From positions 40,404 to 104,403 of the forward strand of contig JAEPMD010000012.1 of NCBI GenBank assembly GCA_017644105.1: a stretch of 64,000 bases of DNA. The letters are read 5' to 3'. Source of the stretch: Rhizobiaceae bacterium (lineage in GTDB: Bacteria; Pseudomonadota; Alphaproteobacteria; Rhizobiales; Rhizobiaceae). The notes below the pieces were generated by a model. The model searched no databases and was not told the origin of the DNA. It was given only the letters and a program-made list of their open reading frames with translations. Of this stretch, positions 35,057 through 44,666 are shown one piece after another; position 1 is the stretch's first letter; every line of letters begins with the position of its first letter. Made by a program: the position numbers and the translations under genes.

Positions 35057-35482
35057 ATGACATCGACAACCATTCACAAAACGGTTTTCTTCAATGCCAC
35101 GCCTGATGTGGTCTGGAGCTTCTTAACTGATAAGGATAAGCTTGGGACTTGGTATCATCTGGCGCGCGCAGATTTGTCCGAAGGCGAGGATTATGAGCTA
35201 TTTGAGACATCAGATGATGGTTCAGAAAAGCCAATTGTAACCGGCAAGGTTATTGAAATGGCATCGCCACATAAATTGGTAACAACATTCTATATCGGTC
35301 CGTTTGGGGATAATACTACAACGCTCACATGGGTGCTTGAAGCCTTTGCCGATGGCACGCGTTTATCACTGAAACATGAAGGTATCGCTGAAGCTGTGGG
35401 CGAGGGCGCTGTCGGGCTTCTCATGGCGCTGGACAAAGGTTGGGACGAACATTTTGCCAGATTGCGGACGAACGCGAACTAA
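35057..35482 (+). CDS. SRPBCC (AHSA1-like) protein
   Basis: 141 residues: TTIHKTVFFNATPDVVWSFL, WVLEAFADGTRLSLKHEG and KGWDEHFARLR are typical of the AHSA1/START-like group next to ArsR regulators. It probably binds a small hydrophobic ligand. Co-transcribed with the ArsR gene; a terminator follows. Confidence 0.92.
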   Translation: MTSTTIHKTVFFNATPDVVWSFLTDKDKLGTWYHLARADLSEGEDYELFETSDDGSEKPIVTGKVIEMASPHKLVTTFYIGPFGDNTTTLTWVLEAFADGTRLSLKHEGIAEAVGEGAVGLLMALDKGWDEHFARLRTNAN

Positions 35483-35504
35483 CAAAACTTCAATTAAGAT
35501 CATG

Positions 35505-35534
35505 AACACCTGCTTTTTGAAAGCGGGTGTTTTG
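35505..35534 (+). terminator. Rho-independent terminator after SRPBCC gene
   Basis: Stem AACACCTGCTTT/AAAGCGGGTGTT (35505-35516 with 35520-35531, one T-G pair), tiny loop, followed by TTTGTGG. Confidence 0.75.
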
Positions 35535-35601
35535 TGGTTTTAATGGTGCTAGTGTGCGGCAAATCAATTTGCTCTTTCCAGAAACCTTCCTAGGAATTGA
35601 A

Positions 35602-36369
35602 ATGCCCACTACGCTCATTGTTACCGCCCATCCGGAGCCAAAATCATTCACTAATGCTTGGGCGCGCAAAAGCGCTCAGGCTTGTGAAGCGCTGGGTCAC
35701 GAAGTTTTGTGGTCAGACCTCTATGATATGGGTTTTGATCCTGTTGAACGCGCCTCGAACTTTAAGAACCATGTTGAAGGCGCGCATTTTGACATGCTCA
35801 AAGAGCAGGATGAAGCCACAGAGAAAGGCACTTTTGCCAGCGACATCGCGTCCGAACAAGACAAAGTGCGCCAAGCGGACCGTATCATATTTCACTATCC
35901 AATCTGGTGGTTTAAGGAGCCTGCGATCCTAAAAGGCTGGTGCGATCGGGTGCTTGCCAGCAGCGCCATGCACACCGTGGATGAGCGCTATGACAATGGG
36001 CGATTTAAGAACACACGCGCTTTGTTTTGCGTCAATACTGGTGCCAATGCCTATGAATGCGCACCCAATGGCAAAGAGGGTGATCTTGAAATGCTTTTAT
36101 GGCCCATGGCGCACACATTGCGCTATCTGGGCATGACAACCATGAAGCCCGTCTGCGCCCATGGTGTGCACTCCTATCATGAGGGTGACACTAAGCTTGA
36201 ACTCGAACGATATCTCAAAGGCATTTTAGACGATCAGATCAATGTCATTCGCGATTTCGACAGCCGCGATATCATCAAATTTAATGCTGATGGTGATTTT
36301 GACGATAATGGCAGCCTTAAATCTGATGCCGAGAGCTATTCCGCCTTTGTGCGGCATGGGGATAGCTAA
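35602..36369 (+). CDS. NAD(P)H dehydrogenase (quinone)-like flavoprotein
   Basis: 255 residues of the flavodoxin-like NQO family: TLIVTAHPEPKSFTNAWARK binds FMN/FAD phosphate, FHYPIWWFKEPAILKGWCDR is the quinone-site loop. It reduces quinones or related oxidants by two electrons. The C-terminal extension (about 55 residues, Asp-rich) is longer than usual. AGGA precedes the ATG. A YdcF-type gene starts 6 nt after its stop. Confidence 0.9.
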   Translation: MPTTLIVTAHPEPKSFTNAWARKSAQACEALGHEVLWSDLYDMGFDPVERASNFKNHVEGAHFDMLKEQDEATEKGTFASDIASEQDKVRQADRIIFHYPIWWFKEPAILKGWCDRVLASSAMHTVDERYDNGRFKNTRALFCVNTGANAYECAPNGKEGDLEMLLWPMAHTLRYLGMTTMKPVCAHGVHSYHEGDTKLELERYLKGILDDQINVIRDFDSRDIIKFNADGDFDDNGSLKSDAESYSAFVRHGDS

Positions 36370-36375
36370 ACTCCC

Positions 36376-37128
36376 ATGGCTATCTACTTACACAAAATCC
36401 TGCCCATTCTTGTCTCACCGCTCTTTGTGATCATGGCGGTGTTGCTGCTCGCTGTATGGTGGAAGCGGCGTCGCTTGGTGCTTTTGGCAATTGTTGCCCT
36501 TTGGGTGTCGAGCATGCCAATCACCGGCGCTTATCTGATGGCGCAACTAGAAAGGGGCATGGTGCTCAAACAAGCAGATACCATGCCAAACGCTGACGCT
36601 ATTGTTGTGCTCAGCGGCATTTTAACATCAATTGAAGGCGAGGGTGGATTGCAAACCGAATGGCTTGATCCGGATCGTTATTTCGGTGGTTTAAAGCTTT
36701 ACAACGCCGGCAGAGCGCCAATTCTGATCTTTACCAGAGGCCAATTGCCATGGACGGATAAAAGCGTGCCAGAAGGTGATTATCTTAAAGCAAAAGCCAT
36801 CGAAGATGGTGTGCCGGAAACGGCAATCTTGTTGACAGAAATTGTTCAAAATACCGAAGAAGAAGCCGTTGCAACACTTGGATTGCTGCAAACTAAGCCC
36901 GATGCCTCGATCCTGCTTGTAACGTCGGCATTTCATATGCCACGGGCGATGGATGTTTTTAAAACCCAAGGGTTAAACGTTACGCCTTATCCGGTGGATT
37001 TTAAGGTCCGGGCCGAACAAACAACCTTCATGTCTTATTTGCCGAGCGCAGGTGCGCTGACGCAAACATCATTATTTGTGCGAGAAATGCTCGGGCGCGC
37101 CTATTACAACGTCAAAAACGCGCTTTAG
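36376..37128 (+). CDS. YdcF/ElyC family membrane protein (DUF218)
   Basis: 250 residues: two N-terminal TM helices (about 7-27 and 32-55), then a DUF218 domain with DAIVVLSG, YNAGRAPILIFTRG, ENTEEEA-type segment QNTEEEAVATLG and LLVTSAFHMPRAM. ElyC/SanA relatives affect envelope integrity. Operon with the NQO-like gene. Confidence 0.9.
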   Translation: MAIYLHKILPILVSPLFVIMAVLLLAVWWKRRRLVLLAIVALWVSSMPITGAYLMAQLERGMVLKQADTMPNADAIVVLSGILTSIEGEGGLQTEWLDPDRYFGGLKLYNAGRAPILIFTRGQLPWTDKSVPEGDYLKAKAIEDGVPETAILLTEIVQNTEEEAVATLGLLQTKPDASILLVTSAFHMPRAMDVFKTQGLNVTPYPVDFKVRAEQTTFMSYLPSAGALTQTSLFVREMLGRAYYNVKNAL

Positions 37129-37141
37129 CAAAATGAACCGA

Positions 37142-38254
37142 TCAGTTCGGCGCTGTATATTTTTCATATTCAAGAAAATTACCGCGCGGCAAGAACATGA
37201 GCACCAAATTGTCATCTGTGATGTCTATTATGCCATAGCAATAGATATCTTCAGCGCTATTGGCATCATTGATTTGGATAAGATATTCGTCACTGACAAG
37301 AACTGTGGGATCATCACAAACCTTGGTGAAGCTAACTTCGCCTTCGCCTTGAAAATCGCCGTCATATTCATCCCATTTTCTAAAATCTGAGGTAAATCGC
37401 ATGACCTCTTTTGGATCACTCACCGAGCGCCAATCACCAACCAGCGAGTTCATCAGTTTTTGTTCTTCACTCAGAGCAACTTCTGAATAACGTCGAACGG
37501 TCACTTCTGCAGTGATGTCGCCAAAGCTTATAATATCGCCCTCAATTTGGTAGCTATTATTGAGTTGCAAATTTGACAATTCGTTCATCAGTGAAGAGGG
37601 CGTTCTGCCATCATCGATCACCGCATAACGCCAGCCATCGCTTTCAAATCGGCACATATAAGGCCCGCTATCTGAGTCACAACCACGGAAAATGCCAACA
37701 ATTGTATAGGGTTCACCATGGGTGCCAGGCGCTGCAATTTGGGGTGCCGGAGCTGGTTTTGGTGCTGGTTTTGGCGCTGGTTGCGCCTTAGCCGTCGGGC
37801 GACCCTCATCATAGACATTGTCGTTGTTGAGTGTGAGGCGAAATCCGAGGGTTCCTTTAGCGAGTTTCAACTCACGAAAGAAGCTTTTGTCATAACCGCG
37901 ATTATCGCAATCTTCATCGCCGACAATGGTGAAAACCTTGCTTTGCGTACAAAATGCAAATTTTCCAGGGTCAAATTCTTTCCCCTTATGCACCGCGCGA
38001 TAATAGTAAAATGTGCTGGAGAGCTCATCTTTTATGACGGATTTACATTCGCCCACATCCAACTTCCACCAGCCTTCTGAGGTCCAATTGCCATCTGCTT
38101 TATATCCAATCGCAATATCACGCTGCAAATCGGTCTCGTTACAAACCTCAAGCTTGGCATGTGCGTGATCGGTTGTTGTTACAAAGCCAAAAAGTGATGA
38201 AACAAGCAGCAAAGCAGGAAGCATTGCAAAAGTGAAAAGACGGCAAATTTTCAT
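37142..38254 (-). CDS. exported DUF1036-containing protein
   Basis: 370 residues. Signal peptide (to about 37, AHA-K), a DUF1036 domain (LEVCNETDLQRDIAIGYK, SEGWWKLDVGEC, paired Cys), a Pro/Ala/Lys linker (AQPAPKPAPKPAPAPQ) and an unrelated C-terminal region of about 190 residues with three pairs of Cys. DUF1036 is common in alphaproteobacterial envelopes; function unknown. The ATG at 38254 is preferred (GGGG upstream); starts at 38281 and 38359 are possible. Confidence 0.8.
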   Translation of the reverse strand: MKICRLFTFAMLPALLLVSSLFGFVTTTDHAHAKLEVCNETDLQRDIAIGYKADGNWTSEGWWKLDVGECKSVIKDELSSTFYYYRAVHKGKEFDPGKFAFCTQSKVFTIVGDEDCDNRGYDKSFFRELKLAKGTLGFRLTLNNDNVYDEGRPTAKAQPAPKPAPKPAPAPQIAAPGTHGEPYTIVGIFRGCDSDSGPYMCRFESDGWRYAVIDDGRTPSSLMNELSNLQLNNSYQIEGDIISFGDITAEVTVRRYSEVALSEEQKLMNSLVGDWRSVSDPKEVMRFTSDFRKWDEYDGDFQGEGEVSFTKVCDDPTVLVSDEYLIQINDANSAEDIYCYGIIDITDDNLVLMFLPRGNFLEYEKYTAPN

Positions 38255-38426
38255 TATAAGAAACCCCAATTTTTTCAGCATATTAGGCATGGTATGAATG
38301 CCCGTCAACAGGTCTGCATTCTTACATTTATAAGAAACTATATCATTGTCGCTTGCCATGGGAATCCCAGAAGCTTAGAATCCCGCCAACTGATTTGAAA
38401 TAACAAAAACAGGGTGCAATCCCGCC

Positions 38427-39698
38427 ATGTCTGATGCATTAAGCTCGAAAATTGATTTCACTCAAAGCGTTCAAAACGCTGAGCAAGAGCTACGTGTGTT
38501 GTTTCCGCCTACACCGCTGCAACGCAATGAACATTTATCGAAACATTATCAGGCCGACATTTATTTAAAGCGCGAGGATCTATCACCGGTACGATCCTAT
38601 AAAATTCGCGGCGCTTTCAACGCAATGCGTAAAGCATTAGCGGAAGAACCCAATCTCACGACATTTGTCTGCGCCTCTGCGGGCAATCACGCACAAGGCT
38701 TGGCCTTTGCCTGCAAGCATTTTGGTATGCGCGGTGTGATTTTTATGCCGGTGACCACGCCTGAGCAGAAGATCAACAAAACCACGATCTTTGGCGGTGG
38801 ACGGGTTGAGATCATGTTGGTGGGGGACTATTTTGACGATACACTCCGTGCCGCACAGGATTTCTGTAAGCGCGAAGGTGCAAGATTTTTGCCACCTTAC
38901 GATGATCACGATGTGATTGAAGGGCAGGCCACCGTCGGGTCTGAAATTCTTTCGCAGCTGGACGGTAACACGCCAGACATGATTGTTGTGCCAGTGGGTG
39001 GCGGTGGTTTATCTGCCGGACTTGTGCGCTATATGAGCCAATCCGGTCCTGATATTGATTTCCGCTTTACCGAGCCTTCAGGCGGCCGTAGTCTTCATTC
39101 AGCGCTTCAAGCCGGGCAATTGGTAACGCTTCCCCATGTTGATAATTTTGTTGATGGTGCAGCCGTTGCGCGTATCGGCGATAAGAATTTTGAAATTTTA
39201 AAGCATATCGCATCCAGCCAAGTGCTCGGGATTGATGAGAAACGATTATGCTCGACCATTGTTGAAATGCTCAATATAGAAGGCATCGTGCTTGAGCCTG
39301 CGGGTGCCTTGACCGTGGACGCGTTGAAAGATCTGCGATCAGAAATCAGGGGCAAATCCATAGTGTGCGTCACATCGGGCGGTAATTTTGATTTCGAGCG
39401 TTTACCGGACGTCAAAGAACGTGCCATGCGCTACGAAGGGCGCAAGAAATATCTCATCCTGCGATTGCCACAGCGCCCCGGTGCTTTGAAGGATTTCCTC
39501 AATCTGCTTGGCCCTGAAGATGATATTGCCCGTTTTGAATATTTGAAAAAATCCGCGCGAAACTTTGGTGCTGTGTTGATCGGTATTGAGACGAAATCGC
39601 CCGATGGCTTTCCATCTCTATTCGCACGGCTCAATGATAATGGGTTTTCATTCCAGGATATCACCGACAATGATATGCTTTCTGAAATTCTCGTGTAA
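38427..39698 (+). CDS. ilvA: threonine ammonia-lyase (threonine dehydratase)
   Basis: 423 residues, the short biosynthetic form. PLP Lys59 in SYKIRGAF, the glycine loop VPVGGGGLSAGL and a C-terminal ACT-like domain (YLILRLPQRPGALKDFL) that would sense isoleucine/valine. It converts threonine to 2-oxobutanoate, the first step to isoleucine. A broken acetyltransferase gene starts 5 nt downstream. Confidence 0.93.
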   Translation: MSDALSSKIDFTQSVQNAEQELRVLFPPTPLQRNEHLSKHYQADIYLKREDLSPVRSYKIRGAFNAMRKALAEEPNLTTFVCASAGNHAQGLAFACKHFGMRGVIFMPVTTPEQKINKTTIFGGGRVEIMLVGDYFDDTLRAAQDFCKREGARFLPPYDDHDVIEGQATVGSEILSQLDGNTPDMIVVPVGGGGLSAGLVRYMSQSGPDIDFRFTEPSGGRSLHSALQAGQLVTLPHVDNFVDGAAVARIGDKNFEILKHIASSQVLGIDEKRLCSTIVEMLNIEGIVLEPAGALTVDALKDLRSEIRGKSIVCVTSGGNFDFERLPDVKERAMRYEGRKKYLILRLPQRPGALKDFLNLLGPEDDIARFEYLKKSARNFGAVLIGIETKSPDGFPSLFARLNDNGFSFQDITDNDMLSEILV

Positions 39699-39703
39699 TT
39701 CAC

Positions 39704-40129
39704 ATGGATATCCGAAAAGCACTTAGTTCCGACACGGCAGCGTTGATTGATGTGATCGACCGCGCTTATGAAATCTATAGGATTGAATTGCCAGATCTGC
39801 CGGATGTATCTGCAGGTGTTGCCGAAGAAATAGAAACCGGAAATGTTTGGGTGGCCGATGATGATGGCGTAATAGGCGGCGTGTTTTTAATGTTAAATCC
39901 GGAACCCGCAGTTTTGACCAATATAGCCGTTGATCCTTTGCAGGCGGGCAAGGGTATTGGCAAAGCGCTGATCATGCGTGCTGAAGATTAATGCCGCAAT
40001 CGGTCAATAAAAGAGCTTAAACTCGCAACGCATGTGAATATGCCAGAAAACGTTGCGCTTTATACGCATTTGGGTTGGGAGGAGACATCCCGAGAGGGCA
40101 ATAAGGTCTTTATGTCCAAGCTGCTCTGA
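39704..40129 (+). pseudogene. GNAT acetyltransferase interrupted by in-frame TAA
   Basis: 142-codon frame. The N-terminal half has GNAT strands and the acetyl-CoA loop NIAVDPLQAGKGIGKALI. After MRAED a TAA (39989-39991) replaces the usual Tyr codon; the same frame then continues RNRSIKELKLATHVN and MPENVALYTHLGWEE to a normal TGA at 40127. No indel is needed. The truncated product lacks the conserved C-terminal strands. It lies 5 nt after ilvA and was probably co-transcribed. Confidence 0.87.
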
Positions 40130-40150
40130 GCTGAATCATATTCGAGCGAA

Positions 40151-40387
40151 TTACTGCCACCAGCGGATAATGCCGATAATCGCAGATGCCGCGTAAAAAA
40201 ATTGCAGCGCGAAAAACGCCCATCTTTTATCAATAAAGCCCCAGGCACCAAATAAAAGCGCTGAGATTAACAGAAGCGAAAACCCCAAAATTTCATTGCC
40301 CGTATTCGATGCGATTAAAAGCGCATAAGCCATGGCGAGCACTGAACCGCTAACCTCAAATATTGTGATCCATTTGGATTTTGTCAT
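40151..40387 (-). CDS. small membrane protein (3 TM)
   Basis: 78 residues with three hydrophobic segments (about 7-25, 31-48 and 51-74). It starts by a 4-nt ATGA overlap with the stop of the methyltransferase, with AAGGAT upstream, so translation is coupled. Function unknown. Confidence 0.75.
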   Translation of the reverse strand: MTKSKWITIFEVSGSVLAMAYALLIASNTGNEILGFSLLLISALLFGAWGFIDKRWAFFALQFFYAASAIIGIIRWWQ

Positions 40388-41133
40388 GTTGCGTTTATCC
40401 TTGCTATGCGCGCCGTAATTGGCCAAATCACTTTATGGGTCTCTTCATCCGGCCATGCGGCTTTAAGCTCATCGGCATATTGATCAAACAAGTCAAGTTC
40501 ACCAGCTTCTTCAGCTTTGCGTTTGGCCGACCAGGTTTCGATATAGTTCCAAAATTGATCTCGGGTCCAATCACGCTCAATTGCGAGTGGTTTTAAATTA
40601 AACTCATCAAACGGAAAATATAGATCCTTATATTCCCGTTCAACATGTTTGCGGCCCTCTGGCCAAAAATGATAAATGTCCCGCCAATAGAACTGATCAA
40701 AACGCTTGCCAATATCTCCTTGCAAAATCGGAACACCATAGGAGATTAACGCCATAATGCCATTGGGATGTAAAACACGTCTCACTTCGGCATAATAACG
40801 ATCAAGGTCAAACCAATGGGCGGCTTGCGCTGCCACAATCAAATCTGCAGAACAATCTACTAGTCCCGTATCCTCAGCGCTTTTGACACCATATCGCACC
40901 TTGGGATGTGCCTCAGCGCTGGCTATTTGTGAGGCACTCGGATCAAGGGCAGTGACCCGATCAAATTGGGATGCAAGCAGCACAGATAATTGCCCTGTGC
41001 CACATCCAATATCTACGGCGTGCTGTTTTGTTTCGCATAGATCAGCAAGTTCAACGGCAAGGCTTAAAGGATATGTTGGACGAGAGAGCGCATAAACTGC
41101 ACCGCCTTGTGTGAAATGATTTTCATGCGCCAT
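40384..41133 (-). CDS. class I SAM-dependent methyltransferase
   Basis: 249 residues. Motif I is HAVDIGCGTGQLSVLLA; ALDPSASQIASA binds the SAM ribose and DLIVAAQAAHWFDLDRYYAE is the family motif after strand 4. It belongs to the group related to yeast trans-aconitate methyltransferase. The ATG at 41133 has AAGGCGGG upstream. Followed by a coupled membrane-protein gene. Confidence 0.88.
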   Translation of the reverse strand: MAHENHFTQGGAVYALSRPTYPLSLAVELADLCETKQHAVDIGCGTGQLSVLLASQFDRVTALDPSASQIASAEAHPKVRYGVKSAEDTGLVDCSADLIVAAQAAHWFDLDRYYAEVRRVLHPNGIMALISYGVPILQGDIGKRFDQFYWRDIYHFWPEGRKHVEREYKDLYFPFDEFNLKPLAIERDWTRDQFWNYIETWSAKRKAEEAGELDLFDQYADELKAAWPDEETHKVIWPITARIARINAT

Positions 41134-41275
41134 AAATGAACCCGCCTTGTTCTCGTGCAAGCAATAAATTGTGTGGGAAAAACATGCAAGCCAACTCTTG
41201 ATAATTTCACCCATTGATATGTTGTTCGCACTGACTTAACTAGGCATGTAAGAACCCTATGGAGGACCACACATC

Positions 41276-42046
41276 ATGCTTGATAATTTTGCTAACTATC
41301 CCAGCTTAAAAGACAAAACCGTAATCATTACTGGCGGCTCGCAAGGCATTGGCATGGAAATGGTCAAGGCATTTGCGCAACAGGGATCAAAGATCGGTAT
41401 TGTTGATCTGGATTTGGAAGGCGCTGAAAAACTTGCCGCCGAATTTGGTCCCAAATATGGTTCAGAAATCGTCTGTGAAAAATGTGACCTTCGGGACATT
41501 GAGCAGCTCAAAACGGCCTTTGCCAATATCAAATCCAAAATTGGTGGCGCTGATGTTTTGGTCAATAATGCTGCGCGAGATGATCGCCACGGATGGCGTG
41601 AGGTTACATCTGAGTATTTTGATGAACGCATGGCAACCAATGTCAAACACCAGCTTTTCGCCATTCAGGCAGTGGCGCAAGATATGATTGATGCTGGTGG
41701 CGGTTCAATCATCAATATGGGTTCCAACTCCTGGTGGGAAAAAGGTGGTGAATTTCCTGCCTATACAATGGCAAAAGCAGCCGTACATGGTTTAACGCGC
41801 GGCATGGCCAATGAGCTTGGACCGCATCGTATCCGCGTGAATTGTGTGGTGCCCGGTTGGATTATGACCGATCGCCAAAAAGAACTTTGGGCGACACCGG
41901 AAGGCTTGGAAAATCACCTTAAAAACCAATGTCTGCCAGATTTGATTGAACCAGTTTATGTTGCCCGCATGGTGTTATTCTTGGCATCTGATGATGCAGC
42001 CATGTGCACAGCCAACAATTATATGGTGGAAGCGGGCTCAATCTAG
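41276..42046 (+). CDS. SDR related to D-xylose 1-dehydrogenase
   Basis: 256 residues. YPSLKDKTVIITGGSQGIG starts it, NNAARDDRHGW, INMGSNSWW, YTMAKA (Tyr-Lys pair) and NCVVPGWIMTDRQKELW follow. The segment order and the DDRH and KNQCLP motifs match Caulobacter-type xylose dehydrogenase, so an NAD-dependent aldose dehydrogenase is the best guess. GGAGG lies upstream. Confidence 0.88.
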   Translation: MLDNFANYPSLKDKTVIITGGSQGIGMEMVKAFAQQGSKIGIVDLDLEGAEKLAAEFGPKYGSEIVCEKCDLRDIEQLKTAFANIKSKIGGADVLVNNAARDDRHGWREVTSEYFDERMATNVKHQLFAIQAVAQDMIDAGGGSIINMGSNSWWEKGGEFPAYTMAKAAVHGLTRGMANELGPHRIRVNCVVPGWIMTDRQKELWATPEGLENHLKNQCLPDLIEPVYVARMVLFLASDDAAMCTANNYMVEAGSI

Positions 42047-42059
42047 CCTTTAAAATAAC

Positions 42060-42081
42060 GGCCGCCCTAAACTGAGCGGCC
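42060..42081. terminator. hairpin between convergent genes
   Basis: GGCCGC/GCGGCC (42060-42065 with 42076-42081) between the stops of two convergent genes. No T run on either side, so termination is uncertain. Confidence 0.35.
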
Positions 42082-42091
42082 ATAATCGCGC

Positions 42092-42568
42092 TTATTGAGC
42101 CATCAATATTTGGCCATGGGGATTATCAATGACCATAAGCCAAGAGCCGTCAACCTGTTTGCGTAACACCGCAACCGACAATCCAGATTGTTGAATGTCC
42201 GCGCCGTCCGGCGTTTTACCCGTCATCTGCCATGGCGCGATGTGAAGGGCGATGTCACCTGAGACAAACACATCGTGACCAGCATAGGTAAAGTTTGGAT
42301 TGATCTGAAACGCGCCTTCAAACATCTGGCGAATTTGATCCGCATCAGAGGCTGGTTTATGAGGTTCGAAAACCACAACGGCTTGATCTTCATAGGATCC
42401 CATAAGGCCCTTGATATCACCTTTGTGAAAGGCATTTGTCATGTTTTCAATGGTCGAATAGACATCTTTTTCTGTTTGATTCATTTTCTTAATATCTCCT
42501 GCATAAGTCGTTGATTTTGTGAGTAATAGCGATGTTAGTATCGCGGTGATGAGTGTGGTTCGTTTCAT
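42092..42568 (-). CDS. exported SnoaL/NTF2-like protein
   Basis: 158 residues: signal peptide (about 1-23, TYA-GD), then an NTF2-like domain (YSTIENMTNAFHKGDIKGLM, SWLMVIDNPHGQ) as in YybH proteins. GAGAGG precedes the ATG. It lies downstream of an ECF sigma gene and a LuxR regulator that carries an NTF2-like domain, all in one direction, so it may be their target. Confidence 0.85.
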   Translation of the reverse strand: MKRTTLITAILTSLLLTKSTTYAGDIKKMNQTEKDVYSTIENMTNAFHKGDIKGLMGSYEDQAVVVFEPHKPASDADQIRQMFEGAFQINPNFTYAGHDVFVSGDIALHIAPWQMTGKTPDGADIQQSGLSVAVLRKQVDGSWLMVIDNPHGQILMAQ

Positions 42569-42662
42569 GGTTTTCCTCTCGTGATTAGGCATAGCTTTGC
42601 CGGTTCGCTGAACGGGGAGTTCAGCAATTAAAAAATTGAAATGCTTGATAAGCGTCTAAGCT

Positions 42663-43484
42663 TTAGGTGGTTTCCACGATGGCCGAAATCCTTGCCGCGA
42701 GGTCCACCGGTGTTTTGAATTTCGGCGTGGCGTTTTGTAGCTTAAACACCTTCAATTCATCCACCACATGCGTAACCTGTTGCAATATATCTGCATATTC
42801 AGGTGCACCCGAAAGCGCATAGGACATATTGGATGGATCAACGCGGCCCTGTTTAATCGCATCCGGCAATCGCGCCGGGCAGCTGCATTTTGCGCTTTTA
42901 TTGGCAATCCCGCATTTATTTGAGGTAAACGCCACAACCTCATTTCGGGCTCGTGACAGACGTTTGCGATAATTTTGCGGTGTAATCTCTAAGATTCGCG
43001 CCGCTTCGATATGTTCAAGCTCTAAAATATCACCCAGCACATAGGCAATGCGATGTTTTAGATCTAGGCATAGCAACATAGCCATGGTGCAGGAAATGCG
43101 AAGCTCATTGAGCAAGACGGCTTGATCCGGCGAGGGGGCGGGGTCAATGATCGCATTTTGCTCAAGCCCGGCTTCTAGCATCTCTCCAAACATCGGGAAG
43201 GAAAGACCCATTTCGCGGCTTTGCACTTTCTTGCTATTGATCAAATAATTGGTCGCAACGCGATAGACCCAAGTTTGGAACCGACTACCATACTCAAAGG
43301 TTGAAAGCTTGGTGATCAGAATGATCAAAATTTCCTGCGTTGCATCCAATGCCGCGTCATGATCAACCAGCATCCGCATGGATAAATGATAAATCTGATC
43401 CTGAACCTCTAGGACGAGCTGCTCGAGCGCCCACTTGTCACCATTCTGGGCCTTAGCGACCAAATTGTTGATATTTTCCGTCAA
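42663..43484 (-). CDS. ECF sigma factor with Cys-containing C-terminal extension
   Basis: 273 residues. Region 2 (DHDAALDATQEILIILITKL and FQTWVYRVATNYLIN) and region 4 (LEHIEAARILEITPQNYRKR) are clear. A further 85 residues follow, with CGIANKSAKCSCPARL and AIKQGRVDPSNMSYAL, a pattern known from a subgroup of ECF factors; the Cys may bind metal or sense redox state. No anti-sigma gene is adjacent, so control may lie in this extension. Confidence 0.88.
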   Translation of the reverse strand: MTENINNLVAKAQNGDKWALEQLVLEVQDQIYHLSMRMLVDHDAALDATQEILIILITKLSTFEYGSRFQTWVYRVATNYLINSKKVQSREMGLSFPMFGEMLEAGLEQNAIIDPAPSPDQAVLLNELRISCTMAMLLCLDLKHRIAYVLGDILELEHIEAARILEITPQNYRKRLSRARNEVVAFTSNKCGIANKSAKCSCPARLPDAIKQGRVDPSNMSYALSGAPEYADILQQVTHVVDELKVFKLQNATPKFKTPVDLAARISAIVETT

Positions 43485-43586
43485 AAGACAAACCTCTCAT
43501 TTGCGTATCTAAAACATTAGACAATTGACGAGAGGAATGTGTGACAGATTATTTTCAAAAACTTTCAAGAAGTGGTTTCGGAAAGA

Positions 43587-44612
43587 TCAGCCGTGATGCG
43601 CACTGGCAGTCATCAGAACCCGCACCAGTGCGGTTTGACTGCGCACACCTGTTTTATCAAACATGCGCTGCAAATGCGTTCGTGCTGTGCTGGCGCTGAT
43701 ATTCAAGTTCTGCGATGCCTTAACCAGATCATGGCCTTTCATAATCTCAGATGCCATACGGCGCTGCGCCGTGGATAAATTATAAATCTTCATGGCGATA
43801 TTCAGCTGCTTTTCCTGCGTATCCAAATCGTCAAATGACAAGAGCAACATGCCGTCCTGCAGCGAGATCCATAAGATATGGGGTATATCAGTAAATTCTT
43901 CATCCAAAACAAGCGGTATCGCCGCATGGTTATCAAGATCAGATTGTACCGCCGCGCGCATATCAATGATTGTCATGGCGGCCGCGCGTTTCAGCGTTTT
44001 GAGCAATATGAGTTGGTCTGCAGTCTTCTTTGTGCGGATTGTGCCATGGCGCTCGACCAAAACAGGATGATTTTCAAGCCCGGAACGTGCTGCGTCATTA
44101 ATCCAAATGATCGTGCCGGTTTCATCAAGCCGGATGATGGGTCGATTGATATATTCAAGCAATGCATCATAAGAGCCGACATGCACAATCTTCCAGGCGC
44201 CATTATGCTTTTCCAAAATGCGCAGTTGGTGGCTTAAGCCCATCGTGACGAATATATCATCATCAGGACCGCTAAACTGGTCAAAGCTCATCCAGGCCAT
44301 ATCGGTGGATTTGCGAATTCGGATATTTTCGCGCCGCACATTTTCAGCTGCACGCGGATTGGGAATGGGAACTTGCGCCATCATCTCCTTGATCATGTTG
44401 GATGTGGCATCCCATCCCATTTGAACATCCATACCGCCCACACAGGAGCCAAACCGGTTCAAATCCTCATGTTGATGCCAGCAATCGGCCCAAGCATCGA
44501 AGTCTCGCGCGTAAAAGGCTTCGCTTTCACGTTTAATAACGCTCATAATCTCAGCTTCATCAGCATCAAAATTGTCTTGTATGATCGAATTTGGCTTCAT
44601 GGACGATTTCAT
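43587..44612 (-). CDS. SnoaL-like/LuxR-type regulator
   Basis: 341 residues. The N-terminal third is SnoaL/NTF2-like (FYARDFDAWADCWHQHEDLN); a PAS-like middle follows (IIRLDETGTIIWINDAARSGL); the C-terminus is a LuxR helix-turn-helix (LSTAQRRMASEIMKGHDLVKA with ASTARTHLQRMFDKTG). An ATG at 44600 is an alternative start. The ligand-binding module could sense a small hydrophobic molecule. It lies 100 nt upstream of the ECF sigma gene, same direction. Confidence 0.85.
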   Translation of the reverse strand: MKSSMKPNSIIQDNFDADEAEIMSVIKRESEAFYARDFDAWADCWHQHEDLNRFGSCVGGMDVQMGWDATSNMIKEMMAQVPIPNPRAAENVRRENIRIRKSTDMAWMSFDQFSGPDDDIFVTMGLSHQLRILEKHNGAWKIVHVGSYDALLEYINRPIIRLDETGTIIWINDAARSGLENHPVLVERHGTIRTKKTADQLILLKTLKRAAAMTIIDMRAAVQSDLDNHAAIPLVLDEEFTDIPHILWISLQDGMLLLSFDDLDTQEKQLNIAMKIYNLSTAQRRMASEIMKGHDLVKASQNLNISASTARTHLQRMFDKTGVRSQTALVRVLMTASAHHG

Positions 44613-44666
44613 AATGGTGCTTGTTTAGATGTTAGAAGTGACTTTTGCGACGGTTCACGTTGAACT

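Noticed and set aside
37738..37795. Short tandem repeat (GGTGCTGG/GGCGCTGG units)
   Set aside because: It encodes the Pro/Ala/Lys linker of the DUF1036 protein and needs no other explanation.
11415..39991. Stop-codon reassignment to explain interrupted genes
   Set aside because: The three interruptions use TAG, TGA and TAA, and all three stops end normal genes elsewhere in the window.
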